A stretch of DNA of 64,000 nucleotides from Vitellaria paradoxa (GCA_019916065.1 CM034237.1:42948485-43012484); one strand, 5' to 3'. Numbered from the stretch's first letter, positions 47,352 to 60,732 are shown. The notes: a model not told the origin generated them from the letters alone. Program-made: numbers and translations.

Positions 47352-48256
47352 GACTGTACATGGATTTTTTTTTGGTTCTACCACCGTTTAATAAAATTAT
47401 ATGGTATTTATTGTTCGATTAAAAATAATTATAAAAATACCCTTAATGAAAACGTTGTTTGAAATTGAGTTTTTAAAAGATGAAAAATCTTATTTGAAAC
47501 AGCGTTTTGTTTGCTACAAAAACTGAAAACTCTGTTTCATATAAAGTTTTCATATAGAGTTTTGGCGTTATTGGACTGAAAACTCTGTTTCATATAGAGT
47601 TCTCTTTTCTACACTTGTTCCTTCCCTATACCCATTAACTTGCGAAAGTTGCTCAAAATACCAACATTTCACTGAATAACATATTTCACTAAATAAACAT
47701 GTATAGACAAATTAAAATAATAACAACTTTTAAATAATATCGCAAACATGAAATAATATCATAACTTTTAAATAATATCGCAAACATGAAATAATATCAC
47801 AACTTTTAAATAATATCACATGTTTGTGACATTATTTAAAATTTGTTATTATTTTAATTTATTTACGTGTTTATTCAGTGAAATGTGTTATTCAATGAAA
47901 TGTTAGTGTTTTGAGCAACTTTTGCAGGTTAATGGGTATAGAAGAGGAACAAGTAGTGCAGGTGGGGTTATAGAAAAGAAAACTCTATATGAAATAGAGT
48001 TTTCAGTAGAAATCACATTTTCAAGTAAAAAACTCTATATGAAATAGAGTTTTTAGTCCAAAATTGATTTTAAGGAAAACGCCAAATCAAATGGCGTTTT
48101 CAGTTTTCTAGCAAACAGTGTTTTCCATATTTTAAAAACTCAATTTCAAACAGTGTTTTCAATAACAGTATTTCAACAATTATTTTTAACCAAACAACAA
48201 ATGCCATATAATTTTATCAAATGGCGGTAAAACAGAAAAAAAATCCGACTGTACAT
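47352..48256. mobile_element. Foldback Mutator-like element (885 bp) with 10-bp TSD
   Basis: The element 47362-48246 is one long inverted repeat: the left arm GGATTTTTTTTTGGTTCTAC matches the reverse of the right arm GTAAAACAGAAAAAAAATCC, and similarity continues inward almost to the centre near 47830. It is flanked by GACTGTACAT at 47352-47361 and 48247-48256. A 10-bp duplication with long inverted ends fits a non-autonomous Mutator-like element. No transposase frame. It sits within about 25 bp of the inferred start of the E2 gene. Confidence 0.92.
47724..47821. repeat. Tandem repeat inside the foldback element
   Basis: AACTTTTAAATAATATCGCA followed by AACATGAAATAATATCA is repeated two and a half times with a unit of about 38 bp, only on the left side of the loop. 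Confidence 0.8.
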
Positions 48257-48364
48257 TGCTGGACACAACTGCTTGTCCATGGATTTTGCGTGATTATGGG
48301 CTCGTTTGATTGGTCAAAAAATACAATAAAAAAAATGTGATATAAAAGTGATAAATGCTAAAAT

Positions 48365-48526
48365 TTAGGGTGCGTTTGGAGTCCCAAAAAAATCAAAAAA
48401 AAATCAATGGATGGAATTGATGTGATGTAAAAATGATAGGTGGTAAAATGTGATTGGAGTGATTTGAAAACTTTTGAAATTTTTTGAAATTTTTTTATTT
48501 TTTTTGTGGCTCCAAACGAGCCCTTA
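48365..48526. mobile_element. Tourist-like MITE (PIF/Harbinger type), 156 bp
   Basis: 48368-48523 starts GGGTGCGTTTGGAGTC and ends GGCTCCAAACGAGCCC, imperfect inverted ends, flanked by TTA at 48365-48367 and 48524-48526. Length, GGG ends and the TTA duplication fit Tourist-like elements. A second GGGCTCGTTTGATTGG at 48299 may be part of a related copy. Confidence 0.82.
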
Positions 48527-48529
48527 ATT

Positions 48530-51100
48530 AGAAGAAAATATAAAAAATAATTAAAAATTAATGAGTTTTGGTAAATTTTGAAAAGACAAACGGACCAATT
48601 TGTTGGAGGTGTTTGGAGTTTGCGAAAAGGATGAGTTTATTTGCATTGGAGTTTTTTTTTTTTTTTCTTTAATGAAAATATCCCCTTTTTATTCTGTTCT
48701 TAAACTGAACATATTACATCTTCAATTATCTAATTTCATTTCATTTAATTAAAACACTAACTCTATTCATTAAAATCAACAAAAAAATTATTATATACGG
48801 GTCATGTATCCTTTTTTACTCCTTCCCAGATGTATAGTAGTCAATTCATATCTAATTCTCTCATGTGCCAAAAAATATATATTTTTAAAAATAAATTATG
48901 AATATAAATTATTAAAAATATATTTTTATTAAATATAATTTTAAAATTTAAAATAAATTCATATTCTATTCTCGTAAGATAATATACACTAACTAATAGG
49001 CCACTAGGTGTTACATCAGAGGTATATTGGGAACGTAGATAATTGTAACCATATACATATAAAATGACAGCAATGGAATACCAATCTTCGAGTTCTATTT
49101 GTAAAGTCTCTATTCCTTGGTAATCAAAGTCCAAAGATATTGGAATTATCCCATGCTTGACTAGACAAGCAAACAAATGACCCTACATCTTTTTTACCTT
49201 TCTCGTATTTTATTTGTATAAGTATTTCATATTTACGATGAAATTTGTGAGGACTGACCTTATACTTGTTATTCTGTACAAAAGAATTCTATCTACTTCA
49301 CTAATTCATGAGAAGAATCCTGAATTTTTGTATTTGAAAAAATTTTCACAAGAGACCTCTAATATAGATGACAGTTGATAAAGTATATATATAAGAAAAA
49401 TAAATAAATACATTCATCTATGCTATTATAGAGAAAGTTCCGAAATTTGGTGAAACTCTTATTTTTATGAAGCGACAGTTATAGTGAAACTCTTACTTTC
49501 TAAATTGATAAAAATATCCCTAAAACTAAATACATATGCAAGTGTTAATTTTAAAAGATAAAGATATAATAGTTATTTTATAACCTTCTCAAATTCAAAA
49601 ATTTCAAATTTAAATTCAAATTTAAAAATTCAATTATCATGTTCAAATTAAAAAACAATTAAGATATTTTTCTATTTCATTATCCTTATCCCTTTTATAT
49701 TGACAAAAATAATCCAAAAATTAAATTCACATACACATATAAGTATTTTCTATTTAATAGTTATCCTTATCCTTATATATGTCTATCAAAATGTTAGAAA
49801 AAAATTTTTCACACGCATCGTGTGTATTGGTGTCTAGTATACATATAAGTTTTATTTTTCTCTCGCTCTCTTTACCTATTTAAAAAACAGGATGAATTAA
49901 CTGATACCCCTTCAACTATATTTAATTTTTAATTTCCCTTCATCTATTAACCCTAACACTTTGGTCCCACAACTATTTAAAATGAGCTCCGTTTGAAAAT
50001 TGTTAAAAAAAATAGATGGAATATAGTCAACGATCAACCCTTTATATAATATAATTTTACTAAAACCAAAATACCTTCAAATATATAAAAAAAACAAATA
50101 AATACATACATATATATATACTTATACATATAAATTTTATTATATATTATTTGAGGTGATGTAAAAATGACTCGTGCTGAAATTTGATTTGAAAAAGTTA
50201 AAATTTTCTTAAAGTTGTAATGGTCCAAATTTTAAATTTTGATTTTTTTTTTTTTTTTAGCTGCTAAATTCTTCATCATTAATTTATGAGCTCTTAATAT
50301 GCACACACAAAAAGTCATTTCCTGTTGATTTACTGCCAGCGAACCCCCTATTAAGCATCTTAATGATGGGGGGCTGTGTTAGCTTGGGCAAATGGATCCC
50401 TTGGGATCTCCCACGTGGCATAAGACACACACATACATATGTGAGTGTGGCATAGTGCTGGGATAAGCAGAAACTGAGAGAAAGAAAAGAAAAAAATAGA
50501 GAAGAGAAAGAAAGATTGGTACCCTAACTCAAATTAATTTTCAAGTCTTCTAATTAAACTCATTTCTCACGCACTTGCACTATTCGATTGGAAAAAGGAG
50601 ATCCGGTTTACGCGTACGGCAAATTTTCAGTTTTCCAACGAAAAACGAGGTAAGAACTTGATGTATTATTTATATTTTTTTAATGCTTTTTTGATAGAAA
50701 ATGACTATGGGAATTATTCTGGCATGTTCTTAAAGAAAGATATTAAGTTTTTAGATCAAACTAAATTTTCTCGATAATCGCAACACCCTAGGTTGGCCGA
50801 TCTCTTTCCTTTTGTGGCTCTTAAATATTACATAATAACAATCTATAAATATATAATATTTTTTTAAGTATAAATGTGGGTTAAAATTTATATACTATTA
50901 AATTAATATTAAGCTTTATAACTAAATCTCCGGTGGCACCAAAATTGTGGTTAGCCTTTCTTTAAAATTACTAGTTAGTGTGATATATGTTATGTAATAT
51001 TATGTGTTTGTTGTGAAGTGAATTATACTTAAAAATAAATGGATTATAACGGCAATGAGAACATAGAATTGTAAAAGTTCACAAACGTTATTCCTAAACT
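48530..51100. other. AT-rich intergenic region
   Basis: No gene recognised. The short frames at 48841-49176 and 50034-50228 are AT-driven. Sequence at 50330-50650 is more balanced (CCTTGGGATCTCCCACGTGG contains a CACGTG) but has no convincing frame. Confidence 0.4.
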
Positions 51101-51109
51101 TTAACAGGG

Positions 51110-51700
51110 GAAAAGTGAAACCTATAGGAAATGTTGACACTGGGGAAAGTGAGAATACTATACAAAATAGGAAGAGTCATAAGATACTCTTAGGTTGAAA
51201 GACCTTAAACCTGCACAGGGTTGGGCAATCGTGCCCGTGGACTAGTAATCAACAACGACAACGAAAATGGTAAGGCTCATTGTAGCCCTTGGACTCACAT
51301 CTATAAACAACGACATAGAGGGTGCTCGCGGCCTGTATATTTATACGAACTGGCAATATTTTAGACTATCACTTTGATTGTGGGACAATCTTGCAAAATA
51401 TCTTTCCCCACCTTGGAAAAAGAAAATAATAAATGACGAAAGGTTGGCAAGAGAAATAAAAGTTAGGAATTAATGTTGTCCTATTCTGCTATGTGTTGAC
51501 GTATTTGATGATTTCCTGCCATGTTCATTATCTTTATGTGATTCCTAAAACGTATCATGAAAAGTATACTTCTATACATCATGAGCACGTGTGGCTTGGT
51601 GCTCACGTCCCTACATATTATATTGCAGGTACGGAGCCCAAAACCTAGAAGGGCGGCACAGCCGTTAAACCTCACAATCCTATTGAATAGTTTTCTATGT
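51110..51700 (+). repeat. Partial LTR-like fragment, inverted relative to 52847-55248
   Basis: Segments such as TAGGTTGAAAGACC, GCACAGGGTT, GTGCTCACGTCCCTACA and GCAGG recur in the same order on the minus strand of 52990-53760. The fragment is diverged and incomplete. It probably is a remnant of a related LTR family inserted in the opposite orientation. Confidence 0.55.
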
Positions 51701-51704
51701 GCAA

Positions 51705-52840
51705 TGATCTCAAAAGTTTTATGTATGTATATAGAAATACCACTTTATAAGTAAGTACGATATATGTTATCCAATTTTAAATCAACACTAGGTGTGCGTT
51801 TTATTATGAAAGTAATCAGTTCTATTGTCTATATTAATAAATGGAATGGTTATGAGCTCTAAAAAGATAAATGGCAAGACTATAATGAGCCGGGTGCGTT
51901 AAATTTTACATTCTAAACTCACCCCCTCAGAATCTCAGGATTTCGAGGACATGACAAAAGTTTTATTTGAAATTTTTTGAAAATATTTGGAGCTCCAAGC
52001 AGATTGGTTACAAAGGTTTCTCTTTTTATTTTAGTTTTTTTTTTATATATCAGTTTTCTTTGAAATTTATTTTTCTCTTTTTTAAGAGTCATTGACTTCT
52101 TAGAATTGTATTAGATTTTTTAAAAAATCAGGTTTGTTTGGATAAAAATTAAAAAAGTAAAAACTTAAATTTTCCATTTCTTTCTTATCCAAACAAATAA
52201 CTTTACTTAAATGGACATCAATGTTTTTATTTTTTTTTTTTTCCGAATAAGATTAACATACATAGAAAGTATAGCTTTGAGGAAAGATTAAATTTTCGTG
52301 AAAAAAAAAGTCATATAAGACATGGGTTATACATGCAAATGTAGAGGACTATTTGGCTCACCAACTTTAAAAGAGAGAGAGAGAGAAGGAAAAAAATTAA
52401 CTTTTACTATTTTTTTCTAATTTTCTTCACCAAACACAAACTAATTTTATTAACTTTCTTTAACTTTTACTAACCTTCTTCAATTTTCTCTAATTTTTAT
52501 CAACTATTTTTCAATTTTTTCTAATTTTTAACAAATACTCAATTAATTACTAAAGTGTTGCGTGTCACTTATAGGTGTAAAGTTTTAGTTTTATTTTATT
52601 TATTTACTAGAAATTACCCGTGGTTAAAAGTATAGAAACATAATTTGACTTGCAAAAAACTCAACAAAATAAATAAATAACTTTTAAATAAAAGTTAAAA
52701 GAAAAATGTATAAAGAAGTAAAATATATTTGGAGAAATTATTAGGCTGTCACCATTTTTTTATCACAGATAATGCTTTGAAATTTGAAACCACAGTCAAA
52801 AGAGAGTTTAAAATTTGAATTAAGCCCCGATGTAGCAAAG
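51705..52840. other. AT-rich intergenic region
   Basis: No gene recognised. TTTGTTTGGATAAAA and TATTTGGCTCACC recall ends of small hAT- or Harbinger-type MITEs but no paired ends or duplications were found. Confidence 0.4.
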
Positions 52841-52841
52841 C

Positions 52842-55253
52842 TCTATTGTCACGCCCCAAGTCTCGTGACCCGAGGGGTAAGTGATATAACACACATAACA
52901 TGCATTAACATAATTATCCCATGATCAGAGCAATACAATAACCCTTAAGTGAGCCCAAGACTTAAGTTGAGATAACATAAATTTAATCTTGGCTATTGCC
53001 AGGTCGCACACTCCACACATTCTCCCTAGTTATACATAACTTAGGCCTTAAGATCTTTATAACCAAATCGAATAAGTCTCCTAATGTATTAATGTTACAA
53101 CCCTTACATAAGTCTCTGAATGTATTAAACAAACCAAAAACTTTACTAAGTCCAGAATGGCTTATGCAATGCACTTCTAGTCCAGCCCCATTAGCTTACC
53201 TGGTTATTTTGTTATGTTCCTGCATCAAAATCTGTAGGGACGTGAGCACGGGTCCACTTGTGCCCACGATACCTCAAAGCAAACATATATGATATGTAAT
53301 CTAAACATACATACTGTTCATGAGATATCTAACTATTTCAACATTTCTAGAGCTATAACAATTTATCAACACAACATGTAACCAATTTAGGTAATAATAT
53401 ATATTCATTCAACAAAACCATAGTATAAAGTTCAGTTTTTGCTAATATTCATCTTTCACAACCTCGGTCATAAATTTAAATCACATTATCACATCCGCAT
53501 TATCCTTATCCATCATTCCATCACGTAACCATAATCACACAAGTCATCGGGGGTTGGGTGCATCCACAATATCGTATTTTATAGGTCTGGACCCAACGGA
53601 AATGATAAACCAAAATACTATCATTTAGGATCGCAGTCCAGGGCCACGGGTAGCCATTACACACAATGTTGTGGGCTACTAACCCACTGGCATTAACACC
53701 AAACCCTGCGCAAGTTCCGGGTCTTTCAACCCGAGGGTAATCTCAAAACCCTTCCTATTTCCGCACCCCACCACAGCCCCCAGCACATCATCAATCACAT
53801 TTCAATTCACCAAATCATGTGTTCACATTCATCATCTTTTACTCAACAACACATAATCACATTTCACTTTATCATAGATCTCATCTCATAGTATCTTTCC
53901 ATTTTATTTTATTCGAAGTCTCACTTATTCACTATTACAATTCAAATTCCAATATCACAAGATAATCAACTCTTAACAACCTTTTAGAACATATTTCTCT
54001 TTTTCAATTCATGCAATTAAGAAAATTTAGCATCATGCAAAAACTTGTTACTGATCTCTTTCATAAACCTAGGGTAGGAGGTTAAAATAAACAAAGTCAG
54101 GAAAATAACCTAGGCCCGGTGGGCGCCCAAACTGACACTCAGCCGTGCGCCCAAGGTCTTGGGCGCCCATGCCTTGTGCTCCCAAGAGGTCAGGCGCCCA
54201 ACTGATTCCCACCTTGTGTGCCCACAGTTCGGTTCGAGTTATAGGTCTTATGCTCTGTTTTCCAGGTTTTTGAGTCTCCACCCTTGAGACATCAAATTGA
54301 CCAAGTTTAAGTTAAAATACCTAAAGTTTCATGTTTCTAACTTAACCACAAGACTTATAGGTACCAAAGGAAACCAACAATTTGAGTTTTCATCCAATAT
54401 GGGTTAAGTTATGGATCAAACTTCATTTTCCTCTCCCTCAACCTATATATACATATATATGTGTATATAACTTCTATTATCTTCTATAGATGCAATCAAC
54501 ACTTGAAAAGGTTTCTCGAATAGTATTCTAGTCCTTGTCACACATCTCATATGTAAGAATGAGACATTAAATCCCTACCTCAAGTTGAAATAAGAATGGA
54601 GCAACAAGGTGATATCTTCCGGTTCTAAGCTCTTAAACCTTGATGGATTCAATCCTTTCACTCCTTGGTCCAAACTACAAATGAATCACATAAAATGATT
54701 CTTTGAGTGCCCAATTACACCTTTGCAAAACCAATTTGATTTTAAATCAAGGTTAGAAGGTCTTCCTCTCAAGAATTCCACCTAGTTCCTCTTCTTCTTC
54801 TTCCTAGTTCCTTTTTGCTTCTTCTCCCGGTCTCCTCTCTCTCTTGCACCATACACATATGTATATATATTTTCTAACTAATATTTTAATCCCCAACAGT
54901 GTTTTTTAGGCTCCCCTATTCCCCTTAGCTAGGTAAAGGTATGTAGAGGTAAGGGCTTGGCCGCATAAGTCAGAACACCTTACACCTGTCACTTCCACTA
55001 TAGCACGGGCGCCCAATCCCTTCTCAGGTGTGTGCCCAAGGCTTGGGCACCCATGTTCCATACGCCTAAGGTGCCTTCCTCCTGCATCTTTGCTAAAATA
55101 CTAACTATTGGATGTTTGGCTTGTCTCTTTCAAAGTTTTCAACTCTAAAGTACCATTATTGATCTATACTACTGAATCAACATATTATTACTTCCAAAAT
55201 ATATTAAAACCATATATTCATGTTAACACAAAAGTCTAGGGTATTACATCTAT
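52842..55253 (-). mobile_element. Solo LTR of a Ty3 element (2402 bp) with TSD tctat
   Basis: On the minus strand 52847-55248 begins TGTAATACCCTAGAC and ends GACTTGGGGCGTGACA, ends typical of Ty3 chromovirus LTRs of the Tekay/Del kind. It is flanked by TCTAT at 52842-52846 and 55249-55253. No internal region is present, so it most likely arose by LTR-LTR recombination. The frame at 54069-54281 comes from a short-repeat cluster and is not a gene. Confidence 0.85.
54115..54235. repeat. GGGCGCCCA repeat cluster in solo LTR
   Basis: GGGCGCCCA, GCGCCCAA, TGTGCCCA and similar motifs recur at least six times within 120 bp, with further copies at 55004-55055. Many are palindromic. Confidence 0.7.
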
Positions 55254-55259
55254 CTTCAA

Positions 55260-57220
55260 TAAATCTCAACTATTGATGGTTATAAAATAAAATCTCAACT
55301 CTTGATTTAAGGGTATATATCAAAATCATTGAGTTATATTTATGTATATAGATTTTATTTTGGTGCTAAACTACCCATACAATATATATAGTATAGCGGT
55401 ATAAGGGTAATTTACTTTGAACTCCCTTGAGGTTTGGTATTACTCTAGTCTTGGGCTTAGGTAAAAGAAAATAAAGAATGTGCCCCAGTCATAGCTTGCC
55501 TTTTCGCATAATTTAAAATATTAAAAATTTGTCATAAACTTGTCAAATGACAATTATACCCTTTCACTTTATATCTATAATTAAAATATTACAAATTTCA
55601 TAAATTTAAAAGGACAAATATATCCTTCAAGCCATTTGTTCTCATCATCAAACCAACGTTATCACCATAAAATCGCTGCTTTTACCCTTAGTTCGTTATT
55701 GTTTGTAATCTGACTCATGTTACATGAACCGACGACCTCCAACCTTAAGATAGAGGATAATTCATCTACAACCAAGTTAAACCACCCTCCCGAGCTAGGT
55801 TTGGAAGGACACTATGGGTTGGGACAATGCTCAATTAAGGGCAGAAATGACCATGACTCTTAGTTTTGGTATTTGTCCATATACTAGAAATTACCCGTGC
55901 CTAAAGACACGAATTTTTCATCTAATAATCCCTTAAAGCTTCTGTAACCACCATTGTAAAAGTGATGCTTTCTTATTCAAATTACTACGGTGTTGAACCC
56001 CAAATTCTTCAATTCTATAAGAGCTCCTCTGTCACTCATCTAGAATGGAACCCTCAAATTCTTTGGAGAGAAACTCCAAATTCTTTAATTCTAGAAGAAC
56101 CTTAAATTCTCTAATTCTAGAATAGCTCGCTACAAAAGCGATGCTTTCTTATTTAATTTTTTGCAATCAAATTTTGTTCTTTTTTAATTTTTTGCACTCC
56201 ATCAAGGGAGTGTTTAGTTGATAAAAATTTAGCCAAAAAATACAGTAAAAATACAAAGATTTAATATAAACGTAATATGTGATAAAATTTAATTGAAAGA
56301 AAGTATAAAAAGTTAGTAAAAGTTAGTGAGGCCTTGGTTGATTTTAGCCAGCCAAATACCCTCCAACTCTGATAATAGAGATTAATCTTTGAAGTGTGAA
56401 AAGTTTATCATTTTTTTAATTTTTAATAATTTTATTTAATTTTTTGCAATCAAATTTTGACAAATTAAACACTATCTAAATTCACTTTATTAAATTTAAA
56501 TGTTTTATTATTTTTAAATGTTAGTCTCCCTGAATCCATTTGCATTTCGTCTTTTTTTTTTTATTTAATGGTTTTTATCTTTGAGATTTTTTTTATAATT
56601 TGATTTTAGTCTAATGTATCTGGATCATGTTACATTACGTTTAATTTTTCATTAGTAATTTTTATTTTTAAAAGTTATTTTTATAATTTTTCGTATAAGT
56701 TTATTTTACAAATTTATATTTAAATTTTTTGTTAATCAAATTATATTTCCATGCCTTAGGCACGGATAATTTTTAGTGTTGTTTTAGTTCATAACACTCA
56801 AATCATTTCCCACATGCATGCTCAAAAAGAAAAAAAGACAAAAGTATATTACGAAGCGTTTAATAAAAAGTGAGATAAAATTAGATAATTTGAGATAATT
56901 GTGGGTTTATAATCTGTAGAGTAAAATAAAAAGTAAATCTCTTTTAGAATTTTCTAGTGTACCAAATACAATATAATAAATTAGAATTTTAAGCGCGTGT
57001 GTGGGAATGTGCGTGCGCAATGGAAGTTGAACTTGCAAATCAAGTGGACGATTTCAGACAAAGCACTACTCCTAACCCACTGACGTCTGCTAATGCAACG
57101 CCATCCTTCAAGTCATCAAAACCCAACGCCCTGACATCTCCAACCCAACGCCTTCCATTAGGTTGAGCCGTCCCCCAACGCAATCCACATGGAGTAACTG
57201 CCACTTTAAGTGACCTTCCT

Positions 57221-57257
<37 letters not shown>

Positions 57258-58335
57258 GTATTTAATAAAAAAGAAATAATTCATAAATGGTGCGGCTCCC
57301 TTCATTAATGGAAAGTCCCAGCTTCACACAAAAATTAAGTACATATTTTTCAATACAAAGCCAAAAAAAAATCTCTTTCTACCCTGGAATTTTCTTTTTC
57401 CATACCAATCATCACTTTTTTACATTCTTCGTATCATTTTCACTTTTCTTACTTCAATATTATCCACTCTCTCTACAAATTATTTCTTTCATCATCTTTT
57501 CACATTTTCTCTTATGTATTATGTATTCATATTATTTTCACATTCAATTGTTTCACTTTTATTCTTGCTTCGCTATTATTCATTCTCTCTCTACGAACTA
57601 GTTCTCTTATCATTTTTCACATTTTCCCTTATTTTTCTTATACACTCTATATTTTTATTATTTCTACGTTCTTTTACTTCACTATTTTCTCTTATTCTAC
57701 AAACCATTTTACAATAGCATTTATAGTATCGGAAGAAATTTTTTGATTCCAACAAAAATAAATCTAAGATAAAAGATTAGTTTTTTTTTTTTTTTTTTCA
57801 CCTTTTCGGTTTGGTTATAGTTATTTCTCTTCTTCAAAATGAACTTTATTCATCTGATCAAACAAAGCATTTTATCAAACTCCAAGCAAATCAATAATTT
57901 TACTAAAAATTTTTGGCCCCCTTCATAAAATCCTAACTCCATCCTTGACTGTGGGGGTTTCTTTGCAAATTTAACTCTGTGTCTTCAGATTGGTAGGAAG
58001 GTACATGAACCTGTCGGCATCGCGGCAACACACCATATGGGTTTTGACACCAATAATCATCAATAATTATCACGTATTCACGGAAACGGCACCATCATAC
58101 ATTCAAGGAACCATATGGAATTCAATTATTTCTGGTATATAGCACATGTATCTGTTGATGAATGAGTCAGAATGACCAAAATGAGAAAGCAAATAAAAAG
58201 CAATTGAGCTTCTAACAGTACTGTTAGAATCTGAAGAGCTGAAACCGGATTCATCAGCCTGATGGACTTCATTCAACGATTAGTGGGTCTCACATAACAA
58301 CCTAGCTTGGAAAAATTGGAAGTTCACGGCCACAG
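55260..58335. other. Intergenic region with low-complexity tracts
   Basis: No gene recognised. There is a TA repeat at 57224-57256, a C/T-rich stretch at 57350-57720 whose Phe/Leu/Ser-rich frames are compositional, and GCGTGTGTGGGAATGTGCGT near 56994. Confidence 0.45.
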
Positions 58336-58341
58336 AGGGTA

Positions 58342-60721
58342 TCACTGGTTCAACATTTCTTGCTCTGCAAATCCCAAGTAATTATCAAAATGATTCAGGG
58401 GCTCACAGATGAAGCAAGAGATCACGTCCCTCAGAGTAATCACGCCAACCACTTCATCGTCCTCCTTTGCTACCACATGAATCCTGTGAACCGAATTCGA
58501 CGCAAGGCTGCGGATCACACTGCCGACCGTCGAATCAAGCTTGCAGGTTATTGGTGTGACAACCTTCCCAGCATCTTCGCTTGTTGAAGCAACAGCGTTC
58601 AAGAAATTCATTACAGTGAGTTCCCTGAAAGAATCAGTTTGAATACAGTTCAAACAAAGATCAAAATATTTGCTTTAGAGATTGAGAAGGACTTAACCAT
58701 TGAAAGAACACTACCTGAATTTGGAGAAAAGATTGGGTTCCAGCAACAAGTATCTGATGTCTCTTATGCTCACATTACCAACGATCTTCCTCCGAGGGCC
58801 CTCGACAACCGGAAGGCCTCCAATTTGGTGATCTCTCATTAATTTGAAAGCGTCCAAAATCAGCTCATTGCTCTGTACGCTAATAACCTGACAAAGAAAC
58901 AGAAACACTCCTGTGATCCCCGACATTCGTAGCTAAGCCAGAAGTAGTCACAGAAATCTCACCTCGTCACTAGACATGAAAGGAAGCCCCAGATCAGATA
59001 TAGACTGTGCAGAGAAGCAATCAAACCAATCTTTTCCCCTGCAACCCTCGAGACTCCGAACCACCGCGGACTGAGCGATGAAATTCTTAACTGCAGGCTG
59101 GCCCGGTTGTATTACAGGTACATTCCTCAGCCTATATTTTGACAGGAGCAACAAGACGGTCAACATAGAACTATCGGTTGCAACTGGAAGGAAGGGTGCC
59201 CAACGATAGGATTTAAGTATTGACTTCACCTGAAACAAAGAAATTACATCAATTCGATATGCATGTGCTAGATGGCCAAGTAAGCTAGATAGGGCCAACC
59301 TTTTTAGCCCTGTTATGTCTTCAGTCTTGCTAAACCCCAACACTCGCACTTAAGGGAACCCAAGATTTTGTAATTAGTGAGAGTAAAATTAAATTTTTAA
59401 AACAAATAGGAGCAAAAGTAAAAATACAGTAGAAACAAAACAAGAGAAAAAAATATAATTTATTATAAAAAATATTTAAATTAATAGAATTTTAGTGTAA
59501 TTTTTTAAACCAGTGGGATCAATTATCGCTGTTGGATCTTGTTTAAGTCTACCCATGACTCTACTAGGGCATGCATGGGTTACTAGTCAGTTCCCTATAG
59601 AATGGTAACCTAATGGACTACCAATATTATGTAGAAATATGCTATTTAACTGAAAATATATATATATCACGAAATATAAGCAAAATGAAATGACAATGGC
59701 AATGTTGGAATTAAAGTATATCTATGAGCTTATAATTTTGAAATGATATGTTCAAACCACAAGTGTTTTACGTCATTCTGATTACTTTTCCAAGCTATAA
59801 TTAAAGTATATTTATGGGTTTTTTATTTTGAAGTGATATGTTCACAAGTGTTTCATATCATTCTGATTATTTTCCTGTAGAATTTTTTTTTAATTATTAT
59901 TATGCAGCATAACTCTATTATGTATGCTTGTGTTGAACAAATGACACAATCAGGATGGAAGAACAAGCCATCCGGCCAACCAGACTGGAGAAAAATCCTA
60001 TGGTTATAATTGAACTTACTGTGGTTGACTTGAAAGGTTCTTCTTGAAGGATGACTTTGTAAAAGTTGTCTCCCAACTTATCAGCTGCAATGGAGGCATC
60101 TTTTCCCATCCCTTGATCAGCCACCACACCACCAGCCACAGCCGCCCCAACCGCAGCTACGGTCAGCCCAGCAACCGCAGCAGGACCGGTTGCACCCAGT
60201 GCCAGGGCTCCAAGAGCACCAACAGCACCCGCGCCCACCCCAGCAGCACTTGCAGAAGTGGCTGACAAGGTAGCTGCAGCTATCTCTGCAGTCTCTAACA
60301 CCCACAGAACAATGGCTGGGAAATCTATAATTCCCAAGTACCTATCCCTCCAATCCCTACTATCTCCAGCATCAGGATTTCTTACCGGAGCTGCCAGGAT
60401 GTTGGCTTCAGACAGAATCTTGACTGCTTCGCCAACGGATGCGTCTGCTGGAATCTCAATGACTTGGGGAAGAAATGTTGAAAAACACCACCAATTCAGT
60501 AACTCAGATAAATGACCAAATGACTGTCGCAGTAAATCTGTTGTTATTTTACCTTTGCCTCCGGGAACCTCTGGGAAGGATGATACTCGAACAGCTGCAA
60601 ATGAAAGTGCCAGAGACTCCTGCAATGGACTTGGCAATTTCTTCCTGCTCTGGATGGTCTCGAAGTAAGCTTCACAGCTTGAAAGTTTTGAACTTTTCTT
60701 TGGTATTTCTGCTTGTGCCAT
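58342..60721 (-). CDS. SnRK1 gamma-like CBS-domain protein (five exons, 444 aa)
   Basis: Minus-strand exons 60553-60721, 60020-60462, 58963-59229, 58715-58887 and 58342-58624 join in frame across GT-AG introns (1335 nt). The protein starts MAQAEIPKKS and ends EMLNQ. Four CBS-type repeats are visible: about 57-113 with a later part near 205, 206-300, about 300-350 (NELILDAFKLMRDHQIGGLP, NVSIRDIR) and 365-435 (STVGSVIRSLASNSVHRIHV, GVITLRDVI). An Ala/Gly-rich stretch at about 117-171 (GAGAVGALGALALGATG) interrupts the first repeat. This matches plant proteins annotated as SNF1-related kinase regulatory subunit gamma-1-like. CBS pairs usually bind adenine nucleotides; whether this type joins SnRK1 is not shown by sequence. 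Confidence 0.93.
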
Positions 60722-60732
60722 ACCTTCACTGC

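Noticed and set aside
46937..47361. Minus-strand frames of 121 and 63 aa upstream of the E2 gene
   Set aside because: They overlap the inferred non-coding first exon and its CT repeat and cross the donor site at 47005.
47724..47821. CRISPR-like array
   Set aside because: Direct repeats with no unique spacers in a plant transposon; it is a simple tandem repeat.
54069..54281. 70-aa frame with GAQ-rich sequence
   Set aside because: Generated by the GGGCGCCCA repeat cluster inside a solo LTR.
57287..57717. Phe/Leu/Ser-rich frames of 104 and 67 aa
   Set aside because: Low-complexity C/T-rich DNA; composition alone explains the apparent membrane-like segments.
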